The notes under the pieces: model-generated
The model's database searches: none
Told to the model about the DNA's origin: nothing
Seen by the model: only the letters and a program-made list of their open reading frames with translations
Assembly: GCA_964523295.1 (NCBI GenBank)
Contig: CAZGAH010000059.1
Location: forward strand, 1 to 26,352
Length of the DNA stretch: 26,352 nucleotides
Direction of reading: 5' to 3'
DNA from: CAZGAH01 sp964523295
Lineage (GTDB): Bacteria; Desulfobacterota; Desulfovibrionia; Desulfovibrionales; Desulfovibrionaceae
Shown here: positions 1-8,007 of the stretch, one piece after another
How positions within the stretch are numbered: position 1 is the stretch's first letter
Layout of the letters: each line of letters begins with the position of its first letter
Made by a program: the position numbers and the translations under genes

Positions 1-149
1 GCCTTTGTTTCCTTTTTCATCCGACGCGGACTCGCGTCGAAACGCTCAGGGGGGAGGTCGGCCATATCGGATGCGTCCTGCCTTTCCCCGTCTTCGGTGC
101 CTCCCAGTCGCAAATCCAACTGATTGTCGGAGTTCTGCTTACGTCCCAT
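1..149 (-). CDS. Unrecognised protein, N-terminal part, cut by the window edge
   Basis: An open frame starts at ATG 149-147 and runs to the left edge without a stop (49 codons seen). The visible N-terminus begins MGRKQNSDNQ and is strongly hydrophilic, rich in Asp, Glu, Arg and Lys, with no signal peptide or membrane segment; near the edge it reads RRMKKETK. The ribosome binding site is weak (an AGGTGG-like stretch), and an in-frame stop lies shortly upstream, so the start cannot be much further up. It lies downstream of mlaA on the same strand, about 108 bases away. I do not recognise a family. It could be spurious, because only 49 codons are visible. Confidence 0.45.
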   Translation of the reverse strand, partial: MGRKQNSDNQLDLRLGGTEDGERQDASDMADLPPERFDASPRRMKKETK

Positions 150-257
150 CCACGCCACCTACGTCAAACCGCCTGTTTTGTAAAGAACTTTCCGCCCATT
201 TCGCAGGTGCGGACACTTCCTGGCCCTTCCCTGTTGCTCCGGACGCCATATCAACCG

Positions 258-1199
258 TCACTGCTTTATCTGAGCCTGCCTGGCCTGCACATAGGCGTTG
301 CGGAAAGCGGTGTAAGGTTCGATAGCCGAGGCCTTGAGCGCGTCGTAGGTTTCGATCTGGTCGGCAGTCGTGACGAATGCGCGCGTGGTTGAGGCGCTGA
401 ACGAAATCCACCACGGATTGCTGTAGGGCAGCCACCACGGATTGACGTAGTTGAAGGGATCCAGAAAATAATCACCGGCCAGCCCCACGGTATCGCGCGC
501 CGTGCATGGGCCGAGAATGGGCAGGACGAAATAGAACCCGGGTCCGGCCCCCCAATATCCCAAGGTCTGGCCGAAATCCTCGGGCTTGACGACCACGGCC
601 GTCTGCTTGCCCTCGGTGATATCCATGAGGCCGCCGGCGCCGAAAAGCGTATTGCCGACAAATTTGGAGAATTCCACGCCGGCGCCGAGAAATTTGCCTT
701 GCAGCAGACAATTGACGAAGCGTATCGGAAATTTCCAGTTATAGAAGGCCTTGTTGATGCTGCTGCGCACCGGTTTTGGGACCGCGTAGAGATAGCCTTT
801 ACCCAGCGGACGCCACACCGTCATATAGAAGACGTCGTTGAAATGGAACCAGAAGCGGTTCCAGGGTTCGAGCGGATCGTAAATTGCATAATCCGCCTTG
901 GCGTATTCATCGTCGAAATCATAATAATTCGCCCGCGCAGGCAATTCGGCCGGCGCCACATAGGCGGGCGGCTCGCCCGCAGCCAGACCCATCTCCGGGC
1001 AAACCGCGGAATCCGAGGCCCGTAGCGGACAGACAGCCTGCGCGGCCCCTCCCCCGGACGCCGGGAGCAGACCCGCCTTTCGCTGGAGGGCCTGCTGCAC
1101 GAACGGATCCTCGACCTGGGCCGTCTGTCGTGAGGCGGCACAGCCTGCCAGCAATAGCAGGGCACAGAGAAGGATAGGCGCAAGGCGTCTCGAATGCAT
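258..1199 (-). CDS. mlaA: MlaA (VacJ) outer-membrane lipoprotein of phospholipid transport
   Basis: MlaA removes mislocalised phospholipid from the outer leaflet of the outer membrane and passes it to periplasmic MlaC. The 313-residue product starts with a lipoprotein signal whose lipobox ends in LAGC, with the lipidated Cys at residue 20. The family core begins with YDPLEPWNR at about residues 107-115. It continues with the hydrophobic, glycine-rich stretch around residues 162-193 and ends with the usual aromatic segment NPWWLPYSNPWW. It is longer than the E. coli protein because about 80 low-complexity residues lie between the lipid anchor and the core. The start has a good GGAAGG site. It is the last recognised gene of the mlaE-F-D-C-A series, 19 bases after mlaC, so co-transcription is likely. 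Confidence 0.95.
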   Translation of the reverse strand: MHSRRLAPILLCALLLLAGCAASRQTAQVEDPFVQQALQRKAGLLPASGGGAAQAVCPLRASDSAVCPEMGLAAGEPPAYVAPAELPARANYYDFDDEYAKADYAIYDPLEPWNRFWFHFNDVFYMTVWRPLGKGYLYAVPKPVRSSINKAFYNWKFPIRFVNCLLQGKFLGAGVEFSKFVGNTLFGAGGLMDITEGKQTAVVVKPEDFGQTLGYWGAGPGFYFVLPILGPCTARDTVGLAGDYFLDPFNYVNPWWLPYSNPWWISFSASTTRAFVTTADQIETYDALKASAIEPYTAFRNAYVQARQAQIKQ

Positions 1200-1218
1200 G
1201 GCGGTTCCTTCCGTCTCG

Positions 1219-1836
1219 TCAGGACGACGGCGTAGCGGGTCCCTTGGAAGATTCCAGGACCTTGGATTTGATGATCCCGATGAGTTCGTCGGGAGTTCCC
1301 TTGACCAGGATGTCCTGGAACTGCGACCGGTAATTCTGCACCAGGCTCACACCTTCGATAATGACGTCGTACACCACCCAACGGTCTTTTTTGACCATCC
1401 GGTACGCAATTGCAATATCTTTGCCATTCAGGGAGAGCATGGTCTGGATCTCGATATTGCCCTGCTTGCTCGCCCTCTCGCCGACATAAGAGACGCGCTC
1501 GTTGGAATAGCCCTGGATTCGGTCCAGATATTTGGCGTCGAGCAAGTCCGCGAAGGCGGCGGCGAAGGCGTCCTGCTGCGCCGACGAAAAACTGCTCCAG
1601 CGCTGGCCAACGGTACGCATGGAGAGTTCCTGGTAGTCGAAAATCTTGGAAATGACCTGCCTGAGCTGCCGGCGCTGCTCTGGATGCTTATCCGGACCTT
1701 TCAACGCCGGATCGGCCAGAATCGCCAACAGCGAATTGATGGACTCTTGCAGGGTTTCCATGGCCTCAGCGCCCAGGCCGACGGATGGGAGAAGCAGGCC
1801 AAACGCCAGAACAAAAGCCAATACTTTTCGTTTCAT
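1219..1836 (-). CDS. mlaC: MlaC periplasmic phospholipid-binding protein
   Basis: This is the soluble periplasmic shuttle between MlaA in the outer membrane and the MlaFED complex in the inner membrane. The 205-residue product begins with a clear Sec signal (MKRKVLAFVLAF, then a hydrophobic core, cleavage near residues 22-25). It has the family pattern: helices with a Phe-Asp-Tyr motif (KIFDYQELSMRTVGQRW), then AAFADLL, a YSNERVSYVGER segment, and a C-terminal strand-rich part with WVVYDVIIEGVSLVQNYRSQF, which matches the MlaC/Ttg2D core. An AAGGG site lies about nine bases before the ATG. It sits 28 bases after mlaD. Confidence 0.95.
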   Translation of the reverse strand: MKRKVLAFVLAFGLLLPSVGLGAEAMETLQESINSLLAILADPALKGPDKHPEQRRQLRQVISKIFDYQELSMRTVGQRWSSFSSAQQDAFAAAFADLLDAKYLDRIQGYSNERVSYVGERASKQGNIEIQTMLSLNGKDIAIAYRMVKKDRWVVYDVIIEGVSLVQNYRSQFQDILVKGTPDELIGIIKSKVLESSKGPATPSS

Positions 1837-1864
1837 ACGCGCGTACCCTTATGCGTCGGGACAG

Positions 1865-2317
1865 CTATTTCACGCCGCCAAACACATATTTGCTTATCGC
1901 TGCCTCGAGGTCTATGGCAGACTCGGTTTCCTCAATTTCATCGCCGTTTTGCAACAACTCCGGAGCGCCGCCCTGGGAAATCCGGATATACTTGTCGCCA
2001 ATCAATCCGCTGGTTTTGATCGAGGCAATCGCATCGGCCGTCAGTCGCACGGCGGACGGAATGGCCAGGCTGACCGTTGCCGAAAAATTGTCGACGTCAA
2101 AATCGATCGCCGTTACCTTGCCCACAGGTACGCCAGCCATTTCCACGTCAGCGCCGACCCTTAAGCCTGACACGGAGAAAAACCTGGCGGTAAGGGTGTA
2201 ACCCGTGCGGGAAAACACCTCCATTTTGCCAAGTTTTACGGTCAGATAGGCAACGCAGAGCAGACCGATACAGACAAAAACGCCTACCCAGGTTTCTCTC
2301 GCGTATTTCTGCATCAT
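1865..2317 (-). CDS. mlaD: MlaD, MCE-domain substrate-binding subunit
   Basis: MlaD is the inner-membrane-anchored MCE subunit that forms the hexameric lipid channel of the Mla ABC transporter. From the ATG at 2317 the product is 150 residues: one transmembrane helix at about 11-28, then a single MCE domain with GLRVGADVEMAGVPVGKV at 51-68 and the SGLIGDKYI motif at 103-111. The frame opens further upstream at a GTG (2335), and an adjacent ATG (2314) is also possible; I prefer the ATG pair because family members begin only a few residues before the membrane helix. It is short, with almost no tail after the MCE domain. An unusual gap of 254 bases separates it from mlaF. Confidence 0.93.
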   Translation of the reverse strand: MMQKYARETWVGVFVCIGLLCVAYLTVKLGKMEVFSRTGYTLTARFFSVSGLRVGADVEMAGVPVGKVTAIDFDVDNFSATVSLAIPSAVRLTADAIASIKTSGLIGDKYIRISQGGAPELLQNGDEIEETESAIDLEAAISKYVFGGVK

Positions 2318-2534
2318 CCTGTTCCGCGTCCGCACAATGCGCTCTTATACGTCCGTCATTCCTGCTTGTTGCTTCGCCCGACTGTACACCCTGGCCGCTC
2401 GACTCTCATTGTACCGCTTCGTCCGCCATTACAGGCTGATCGTTCCGGACCTCTATATCCGGCCTTGGCGTCGCTGACAATCCCGACCAGAGCACTTCCT
2501 GGGGCCGTACGCCCTGAGCCTTGGAAATCACAAG

Positions 2535-2569
2535 AAAAAAAACGTCGTGCCCGGCTGCGGTTCCCGCAG
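2535..2569 (-). terminator. Possible weak terminator or attenuator after mlaF
   Basis: Two bases after the mlaF stop, the minus strand can form a 6-bp hairpin (CTGCGG, loop GAA, CCGCAG; plus positions 2555-2569). Twelve bases later there is a run of eight T (minus strand, 2542-2535). The spacing between stem and T-run is longer than in a standard intrinsic terminator, so it may only reduce read-through into mlaDCA, or do nothing. Confidence 0.3.
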
Positions 2570-2571
2570 AA

Positions 2572-3384
2572 TCAGATTCGCGACAGCGAGTCCGCAAGCA
2601 GCTCCCTTGCCGCGGCGACGTCCAGCATTCCCGTACGATCGGGAACCCGATCCAGAAAACGGCGCAAATAGGGCTCCTCCGTCGCCTCCAACCCGGCCAG
2701 GTCGCCGGCATACGCCACGCGACCTTCATTCAGGACCAGCACGTAATCCGCAAGCTTGCGCAGGCTGCTCAAATCATGACTGACGACCACGACTGTTACG
2801 CCGTAGAGCGCGTTCATATCCAACAGCAGCTGATCCATCTGCGCCGCATTGACAGGATCCAGGCCGGAGGTCGGCTCGTCGCATAACAGTACCGGCGGGT
2901 CCAGGACAATGGCCCGCGCCAGTCCGGCACGTTTGCGCATTCCACCAGAAAGTTGCCCAGGATAACGATGTACGGAATCAGCCAGTCCCACCAGCTCGAG
3001 CTTAGTTTTCACCACGGCGGCAATAGCCGCGTCGTTCAGCCTGGTATGCTCCCGTAGCGGCAAGGCCACATTCTCGCCCAGCGTAAGCGAGCCCAGCAGC
3101 GCGCCATCCTGGAACAATACCCCCATACGCCGGCGCAGACTCCGAAACTCGCGCCGACCGAGCGTGAAGAAATCCTTGCCACCCAGCAGAATCCGCCCTC
3201 GAAACGGCCGCTGCAAACCGAGAATGTGGCGCAGCAACGTCGATTTTCCACAGCCCGAGCCGCCCAGAATCACCGAAATTTTCCCGGCCGGCAGATCGGC
3301 ATCCACCTCTTCGAGCACCACGACGCCGGGGTAGCCCAACTGGAGGTTTTCCAGCCTGATGCCCCAGGCCTCCCCTGTTGTCAT
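2572..3384 (-). CDS. mlaF: MlaF, ATPase subunit of the Mla phospholipid ABC transporter
   Basis: This is the cytoplasmic ATPase that powers lipid transfer by MlaE/MlaD. The 270 residues match the length of E. coli MlaF. Walker A is GGSGCGKST at 41-49, the ABC signature LSGGM is at 145-149, Walker B VLLCDE is at 165-170, the D-loop SGLD follows, and the switch His (VSHD) is at 203. The start has a GGAG site six bases upstream. It lies 82 bases after mlaE. The intergenic stretch contains a small inverted repeat, ATCGCC/GGCGAT, at about 3424-3447. No mlaB (STAS) gene is present in this cluster, as in several non-enteric Mla operons. Confidence 0.95.
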   Translation of the reverse strand: MTTGEAWGIRLENLQLGYPGVVVLEEVDADLPAGKISVILGGSGCGKSTLLRHILGLQRPFRGRILLGGKDFFTLGRREFRSLRRRMGVLFQDGALLGSLTLGENVALPLREHTRLNDAAIAAVVKTKLELVGLADSVHRYPGQLSGGMRKRAGLARAIVLDPPVLLCDEPTSGLDPVNAAQMDQLLLDMNALYGVTVVVVSHDLSSLRKLADYVLVLNEGRVAYAGDLAGLEATEEPYLRRFLDRVPDRTGMLDVAAARELLADSLSRI

Positions 3385-3466
3385 GCACGGCTCCCTGTCT
3401 CACGCTGTTGACGTCCCACGCACATCGCCGTTCCGCAACTTGGCGATGAAAAAAAACGTCTTTGAA

Positions 3467-4351
3467 CTACATAAAAAACGAAGTCAGCACATAGTCACCG
3501 ATTAAAACGAGGACACAGGACTGGACCACGGCCGATGTCGTGGAATTGCTCACCCCTTCCGGACCGACGCCGTCCTTGCGCAGATGCGTAAAATAACCCT
3601 GATAGCAACATATCGTCGCCATAATAGCCCCGAAGAACAAAGCCTTGTAAAAGCCACCGGCCACGTCCTGCAGCTCGACACTGGCCTCCATCCGATAAAA
3701 ATACACTCCGCTGTTGATTCCCAGGAGCACGCAGCCCGAGAGATATCCGCCCATAATGCCGATGACGTCAAACACGGCAGTGAGCAGCGGAAACGAGATC
3801 AGACTGGCAGCCACGCGCGGGCTCACCAGAAAACGCATCGGCTGCAGGTCCATGACCTCCAATGCGTCGATCTGATCCGTAATGCGCATGATCCCGATCT
3901 CCGCGGCCATGGAGGAACCGGCGCGGCCGATAATCATGATCGCCGTCAGCACCGGACCAAGCTCGCGTATCAACGAAAGCGCCACCGCCGCTCCCAGCAA
4001 TCCCTCGGAACCGAACTTGACGAGCGTATAATAGCCCTGGAGACCGAGTACCATACCCGTGAACAGCCCTATCAAGGCGATGACGAACAGCGATTTGGCG
4101 CCGATAAAGTACACCTGCTGCACTATCCGGAAAAACATCTTCCCCGGGATGAACAGCTGGCGCACGGCATCCAAAAAAAAGAGACAGACTGCGCCCATTT
4201 CATCGAGCACGCGCAGCACGTATCGGCCTGTCAGCGTAAACGGGAGCAGCACGAAGTCGCCAAAACCTGAGCGTCCGTCGAACGATCGATCTGCCACGCC
4301 TGTTACCGCCTGTGACTGAACAAGGAGCCGACGTACACCGAGAGGGTACAC
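3467..4351 (-). CDS. mlaE: MlaE, permease subunit of the Mla phospholipid ABC transporter
   Basis: MlaE is the inner-membrane permease of the MlaFED complex. The product is up to 294 residues from a GTG start at 4351 that is preceded by GAGG seven bases upstream; a shorter start at GTG 4294 is possible. After about 75 residues with an interfacial helix it shows the conserved MlaE core. This has five hydrophobic helices, the ALxRELGPVLTAIMIIGRAGS stretch that contacts the ATPase, and the EIGIMRITDQIDALEVM coupling segment. It ends GDYVLTSFFM as family members do. It opens the mla series. A long hairpin (4473-4521) separates it from the arginine decarboxylase gene upstream. Confidence 0.94.
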   Translation of the reverse strand: MYPLGVRRLLVQSQAVTGVADRSFDGRSGFGDFVLLPFTLTGRYVLRVLDEMGAVCLFFLDAVRQLFIPGKMFFRIVQQVYFIGAKSLFVIALIGLFTGMVLGLQGYYTLVKFGSEGLLGAAVALSLIRELGPVLTAIMIIGRAGSSMAAEIGIMRITDQIDALEVMDLQPMRFLVSPRVAASLISFPLLTAVFDVIGIMGGYLSGCVLLGINSGVYFYRMEASVELQDVAGGFYKALFFGAIMATICCYQGYFTHLRKDGVGPEGVSNSTTSAVVQSCVLVLIGDYVLTSFFM

Positions 4352-4472
4352 TCCTGCCTCGAGATGCCCATCACGCCTCCCCGACCGGGGTTACGGCCCT
4401 GGACACCCACCATGAGCCCCTCCGACCGCAGGCCCGCGACGGGGCTATGTCACACCAGGGCGTCATACTGAC

Positions 4473-4521
4473 TCGCATCTGCCGACCGGAACGCACCAGG
4501 CCTTCCGGTCGGCAAATGCGA
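4473..4521. other. Long near-perfect hairpin between the arginine decarboxylase gene and mlaE
   Basis: The arms 4473-4491 and 4503-4521 pair over 19 positions with one mismatch (4479/4515); the inner 12 bp (TGCCGACCGGAA with TTCCGGTCGGCA) are perfect, around an 11-base loop. It begins six bases after the stop of the decarboxylase gene. There is no T-tract on either strand, so it is not a textbook intrinsic terminator. It may stabilise the transcript's 3' end or act with a termination factor. Confidence 0.6.
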
Positions 4522-4526
4522 CGGAA

Positions 4527-5078
4527 TCAGGGAAGAAAAACCACGGCAGAGATCGTCGTCGTCCAGCCGCCAGCCTGGCCGGTTGTCACGCAGGGCGCAG
4601 ACGCGGAATCGATGATCTTGCCGCTCATAAGATACAGTTCACGGCGCTCGTCATAGTCCTTAGACGGATCGAACTCGATGCCCAGGGTCGTAGCCAGCAT
4701 AGTCGAGGCCAGATCCTCCGCAAAATCTCCGATCTCGCGCTCATCGGCGCCAAAGGCCGTATGCTCCGAAATATACCCGTAATGATCGTAATTGGCAGGG
4801 AAAGCCATTCCCACGCTGGAACCGACCATGCGGCCCTTCTCGTCGGTCGAATTCCTGGCCATGACGCAAAAGGTGATCTGGCCCGGCTTCAGTTCATGCT
4901 GCGCTTCTTCAACGGATATCAATCGGCAATTGGGAGGATATATGCTGGAAACATACACAAGGTTGAGCTTTTCAATGCCGGCATCGCGCAAGGCCAGCTC
5001 GAAAGATTGCAGTTTCGTTATGTGACGGCCAATGCCAGTGGTAAAAAATGCTCGGGACGGGACAAAAGGCTGTATCAT
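4527..5078 (-). CDS. pdaD: Pyruvoyl-dependent arginine decarboxylase
   Basis: This enzyme converts arginine to agmatine, the first step of one polyamine pathway, using a self-made pyruvoyl cofactor rather than pyridoxal phosphate. The 183-residue length fits the PvlArgDC family. The processing site is visible as VSSIYPP: cleavage between Ser44 and Ser45 would give the beta chain (1-44) and the pyruvoyl-capped alpha chain. Other family features are the FFTTGIGRH start, the GSSVGMAFP segment and the acidic EHTAFG patch. The start has GGGAG four bases upstream. It lies 83 bases after the SPOR gene on the same strand. Assignment to arginine rather than another amino acid rests on family resemblance. 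Confidence 0.9.
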   Translation of the reverse strand: MIQPFVPSRAFFTTGIGRHITKLQSFELALRDAGIEKLNLVYVSSIYPPNCRLISVEEAQHELKPGQITFCVMARNSTDEKGRMVGSSVGMAFPANYDHYGYISEHTAFGADEREIGDFAEDLASTMLATTLGIEFDPSKDYDERRELYLMSGKIIDSASAPCVTTGQAGGWTTTISAVVFLP

Positions 5079-5161
5079 TGGACTCCCTCAAAAATGTATT
5101 TTGCCCCCTCAGCGGACGCAAGGCGAGGTTTTTAGCATGAACGTATGAAAAGTGGAAGCCC

Positions 5162-6196
5162 CTAATCCATGGGTTTTTTCGAATGGAGCAAAGGTTTTTC
5201 AACACCTAACGTCTTGAGTTTATTCTTCATTTCTCGCGTATCCTCGGGCTTGCCCTGGAAGTGGACAATAACCCGATGCCAGTTGCTGTTATTCGTGCCC
5301 TGGACGACGTTGACATCCGCCTTCAATCCCAGCGCGGCAACCTTACTGCGAAAGCGGCTGGCGGATTCGGCATCCGTGAGCGAGGCCACCTGGTAGACAT
5401 AGGCATAGCTGCGCGTATCGGCATTGTCCTCGGCCGGTGTCTTCGTCGGGCTGGACGGAGCCGGCGTCGTGGCGGCGGGTTTGCCGGCCTGAGCGGCCTG
5501 GGTTTCCCGCTGCACCTGCGTCAAGGCCGCGCGAACCGGATCGGCTGGTTCCTGACTGCGCGCCGGCCGGGTCTCCGGAGGCGTTGTGGCCGGACGTGCC
5601 GAGGCCGAAGCGACCTGAGGCGCCGCAGGTGCAGTTGTGGCGCTTTTCGGCTGCGTAACGGGTGGCTTGGCGGCCTTTTCTGCTGCCGGCCTTTTTTCCG
5701 CCCCCGCATGGCGCGGATCTTTCAAGTTCTCAAAATAATGCAGCTCGTCCGTACCGAGCACCGCCGTCTGTTGCGGCTCCGGCGTCTCGCTCGCCGCAGG
5801 CGTCGCAGCGGCAACTGGAGTTTGCGCCGGTGCGGAATGGTCCGCAGAGGATTCCTTTGCTGCCGCCGCTGAAGAAGCCGGAGCAGCGGTCGCGTGCGCC
5901 GGAGCAGTTCTGACCGGCGTGGACACCGCCTTGACTGCGGCGGGTTTTTCCTTGGCCTGGGCAGCGGCACCGCCCAGGTTGCCGGCATTGTTGCGCGTCG
6001 GCAGCAGGGCAGCCAGTTCAGGGACCGGGCGTTCCGGCTGATACCCGCGACCGACAAGAACGCCGAAGATGAAAACCCAGACAAGGCCGAGCAGCAGCAC
6101 CGTCGACGCGCCGATCACCCCGCTGAGCGAGAGATCGAACTTGTACCGTCGCGGGCTTCCCCCTCGCTGGCTGTCCTTTTTCATGTCGAATCGCAT
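5162..6196 (-). CDS. SPOR-domain inner-membrane protein (peptidoglycan/division associated)
   Basis: The protein is predicted to be anchored in the inner membrane and to bind denuded septal peptidoglycan. I place the start at ATG 6196, which has an excellent AAGGAGG site five bases upstream; the frame extends to 6229 but that would overlap argS. This gives 344 residues. There is a basic cytoplasmic head, a transmembrane helix at about 25-47, a long Ala/Pro-rich linker (about 60-255) that crosses the periplasm, and a C-terminal SPOR domain at about 265-340 (YAYVYQVASL, then FRSKVAALGLKADV, then WHRVIVHFQGK). It follows argS by 13 bases, so the two are probably co-transcribed. This argS-SPOR neighbourhood is familiar to me from Desulfovibrio-type genomes, from memory only. 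Confidence 0.88.
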   Translation of the reverse strand: MRFDMKKDSQRGGSPRRYKFDLSLSGVIGASTVLLLGLVWVFIFGVLVGRGYQPERPVPELAALLPTRNNAGNLGGAAAQAKEKPAAVKAVSTPVRTAPAHATAAPASSAAAAKESSADHSAPAQTPVAAATPAASETPEPQQTAVLGTDELHYFENLKDPRHAGAEKRPAAEKAAKPPVTQPKSATTAPAAPQVASASARPATTPPETRPARSQEPADPVRAALTQVQRETQAAQAGKPAATTPAPSSPTKTPAEDNADTRSYAYVYQVASLTDAESASRFRSKVAALGLKADVNVVQGTNNSNWHRVIVHFQGKPEDTREMKNKLKTLGVEKPLLHSKKPMD

Positions 6197-6209
6197 GGCT
6201 GCCTCCTTC

Positions 6210-7883
6210 TTACATCCGGTCCGGCGCACTCACTCCGAGCAGGGCGAGGCCGTTCTTGAAAACCCGGGCCACCGCACCGAGCAGCAGCAGCCGCGCCCGG
6301 ACCAACGCCTCCGTGGGAGCGACCAGGACCGGGTTTACCGTATAGTACCGGTGCAACAGCTGGGCCAGCTCCTGCAGGTAGTAACCAATACAGTGCGGGC
6401 TGAATTGAAGCGCCGCCAGGGCGACCGTTTCGCCGAACCGGGAAAGATGTCGCAAAAGTTCAATATCCGCGGCAGTGTCCAGCGCGTGCAATTGCTCAGG
6501 AGTGGCTGCGTCCGGGGCGGTCAGCGCGGCAACATCCAATCCACGCTCCGCGGCCTTCCGAAAAACCGAGCAAATCCGGGCATGGCCGTATTGCACGTAA
6601 TAGACCGGATTCTCCATGGACTGGCTCTTGACCAGATCGAGATCGAAGTCGAGGTGACTGTCGCTTTTGCGCGACAGGAACATGAAACGCGCGGCATCGC
6701 TCCCGACCTCATCAAGCACGTCGGCCAGCGTGTCGAAGGTTCCGGCGCGCGTGGACATGGCCACCTGAGCGCCCGCGCGCAGCAGATTGACAAGCTGCAC
6801 CAGGATAACATGGAACTGATCGGGCCGCTTGCCCAGGGCCTGAATAGCGGCCCGCAACCGTGGCTCATAGCCGTGATGGTCGGCGCCCCAGATGTCCACC
6901 ACCAGATCGAATCCCCGGCGGTATTTGTCGTCGTGATAGGCGATATCCGAGGCGAAATAGGTCAGCGAACCGTCCGACTTGCGCAGCACGCGGTCCTTGT
7001 CATCGCCAAACTGCGTCGCCCTGAACCACAGCGCGCCGTCCTGCTCGTAGGCCAGGCCGGCATCCAGCAACCAGGAAAAAGTCTTTTCCACCAGCCCGGA
7101 CTCGATGAGACTACGCTCGGAAAACCAGACCTGATGCTCCACGCCAAAGGCCTGCAGATCGGCCTTGATACCGTCCAGAATCGTGCTGACGGCCTGTTCC
7201 CGACAAAGGGCCAGCGCCTCGTCCTTCGGGAGCGAGAGCAGCGTATCCCCGTGCCGCGCGAGCAGCTCGGAGGCGATATCTTTAATGTACGCGCCCTGAT
7301 AGCAATCTTCGGGCAGCTCGACATCCTGCCCCTGCAGTTGCTGACAGCGGACCAGGACCGACAGGCCCAGCATGTTCATCTGCCGGCCCGCGTCGTTGAG
7401 GTAATACTCTGTGCTGACCTCGTGGCCGGTGAAGGCCAGAATGCGCGCCAGGCTATCGCCCACGGCAGCGCCCCGTCCGTGGCCGATGTGCAGCGGACCG
7501 GTGGGATTGGCCGACACGAATTCGACCTGGACCTTGCGCCCGCGACCGACATCGACGGCGCCATAGCGCGAGCACTGCTCCAGGATGCGGCGTACCTCGC
7601 CCTGCCAGAAGGCAGGCTTGAGCGTGAAATTCAGAAAACCGGCCCCGGCGACCTCCACCTTCTCCAGGTCGTCGCCGCGCTGCTGAAGCTCGGTTTGCAG
7701 CGACGCGGCCAGATCGCGGGGCTTCGTGCCCATGCTCTTCGCCAGCACCAGGGCCAGATTGCAGGCCAGATCACCGAAACGGCTGTCCCGCGGCGGCTCG
7801 ATCACCGTCTTTTCCGGCCATTCCCAACCCTTGTCGCTAACGACCGCTCGCAACAACCCTTCTACGTACAGTTTGGCTCCCAT
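6210..7883 (-). CDS. argS: Arginyl-tRNA synthetase
   Basis: This enzyme charges tRNA-Arg. The 557-residue length is normal for a bacterial class Ia ArgRS. There is an N-terminal additional domain (about 1-90), the HIGH signature (HIGHGR, 132-137) after VEFVSANPTGP, the conserved tyrosine-rich YYLNDAG segment, IWGADHHGY (331-339) and the DALR anticodon-binding domain at the C-terminus. The second catalytic signature is degenerate: AMSTRAG around residues 375-381 replaces KMSKRxG. That is common in ArgRS enzymes and not evidence of inactivity. The ATG at 7883 has AAGGGA close upstream. Confidence 0.97.
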   Translation of the reverse strand: MGAKLYVEGLLRAVVSDKGWEWPEKTVIEPPRDSRFGDLACNLALVLAKSMGTKPRDLAASLQTELQQRGDDLEKVEVAGAGFLNFTLKPAFWQGEVRRILEQCSRYGAVDVGRGRKVQVEFVSANPTGPLHIGHGRGAAVGDSLARILAFTGHEVSTEYYLNDAGRQMNMLGLSVLVRCQQLQGQDVELPEDCYQGAYIKDIASELLARHGDTLLSLPKDEALALCREQAVSTILDGIKADLQAFGVEHQVWFSERSLIESGLVEKTFSWLLDAGLAYEQDGALWFRATQFGDDKDRVLRKSDGSLTYFASDIAYHDDKYRRGFDLVVDIWGADHHGYEPRLRAAIQALGKRPDQFHVILVQLVNLLRAGAQVAMSTRAGTFDTLADVLDEVGSDAARFMFLSRKSDSHLDFDLDLVKSQSMENPVYYVQYGHARICSVFRKAAERGLDVAALTAPDAATPEQLHALDTAADIELLRHLSRFGETVALAALQFSPHCIGYYLQELAQLLHRYYTVNPVLVAPTEALVRARLLLLGAVARVFKNGLALLGVSAPDRM

Positions 7884-7949
7884 AATCCCTTATCCTTATT
7901 GCACGCGTCATGTAGACTATGTCTAGAAAAAAGGCAAGCACAAGACGAA

Positions 7950-7987
7950 GCCCGGGGCCAGACCGGACAAAGGCCAGGCTCCCGGGC
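7950..7987 (-). terminator. Likely terminator between fabD and argS
   Basis: Downstream of fabD on the minus strand a 7-bp GCCCGGG/CCCGGGC stem (plus 7950-7956 and 7981-7987) encloses further partly paired bases. It is followed by a T-rich stretch that ends in six T (about 7933-7926). The T-run is about 18 bases from the stem, so termination may be inefficient. Confidence 0.45.
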
Positions 7988-8007
7988 AATGAAGTGAACG
8001 CGATCGG

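Noticed and set aside
2534..3460. The same 13-base string (G, eight A, CGTC) occurs after both mlaF and mlaE
   Set aside because: A homopolymer-based 13-mer repeat is expected by chance in a window of this size, and the surrounding bases differ.
6069..7997. A 642-codon plus-strand open frame opposite argS
   Set aside because: It is a mirror of argS caused by high G+C third positions. The opposite strand encodes a textbook ArgRS, and the plus-strand product has no recognisable domain.
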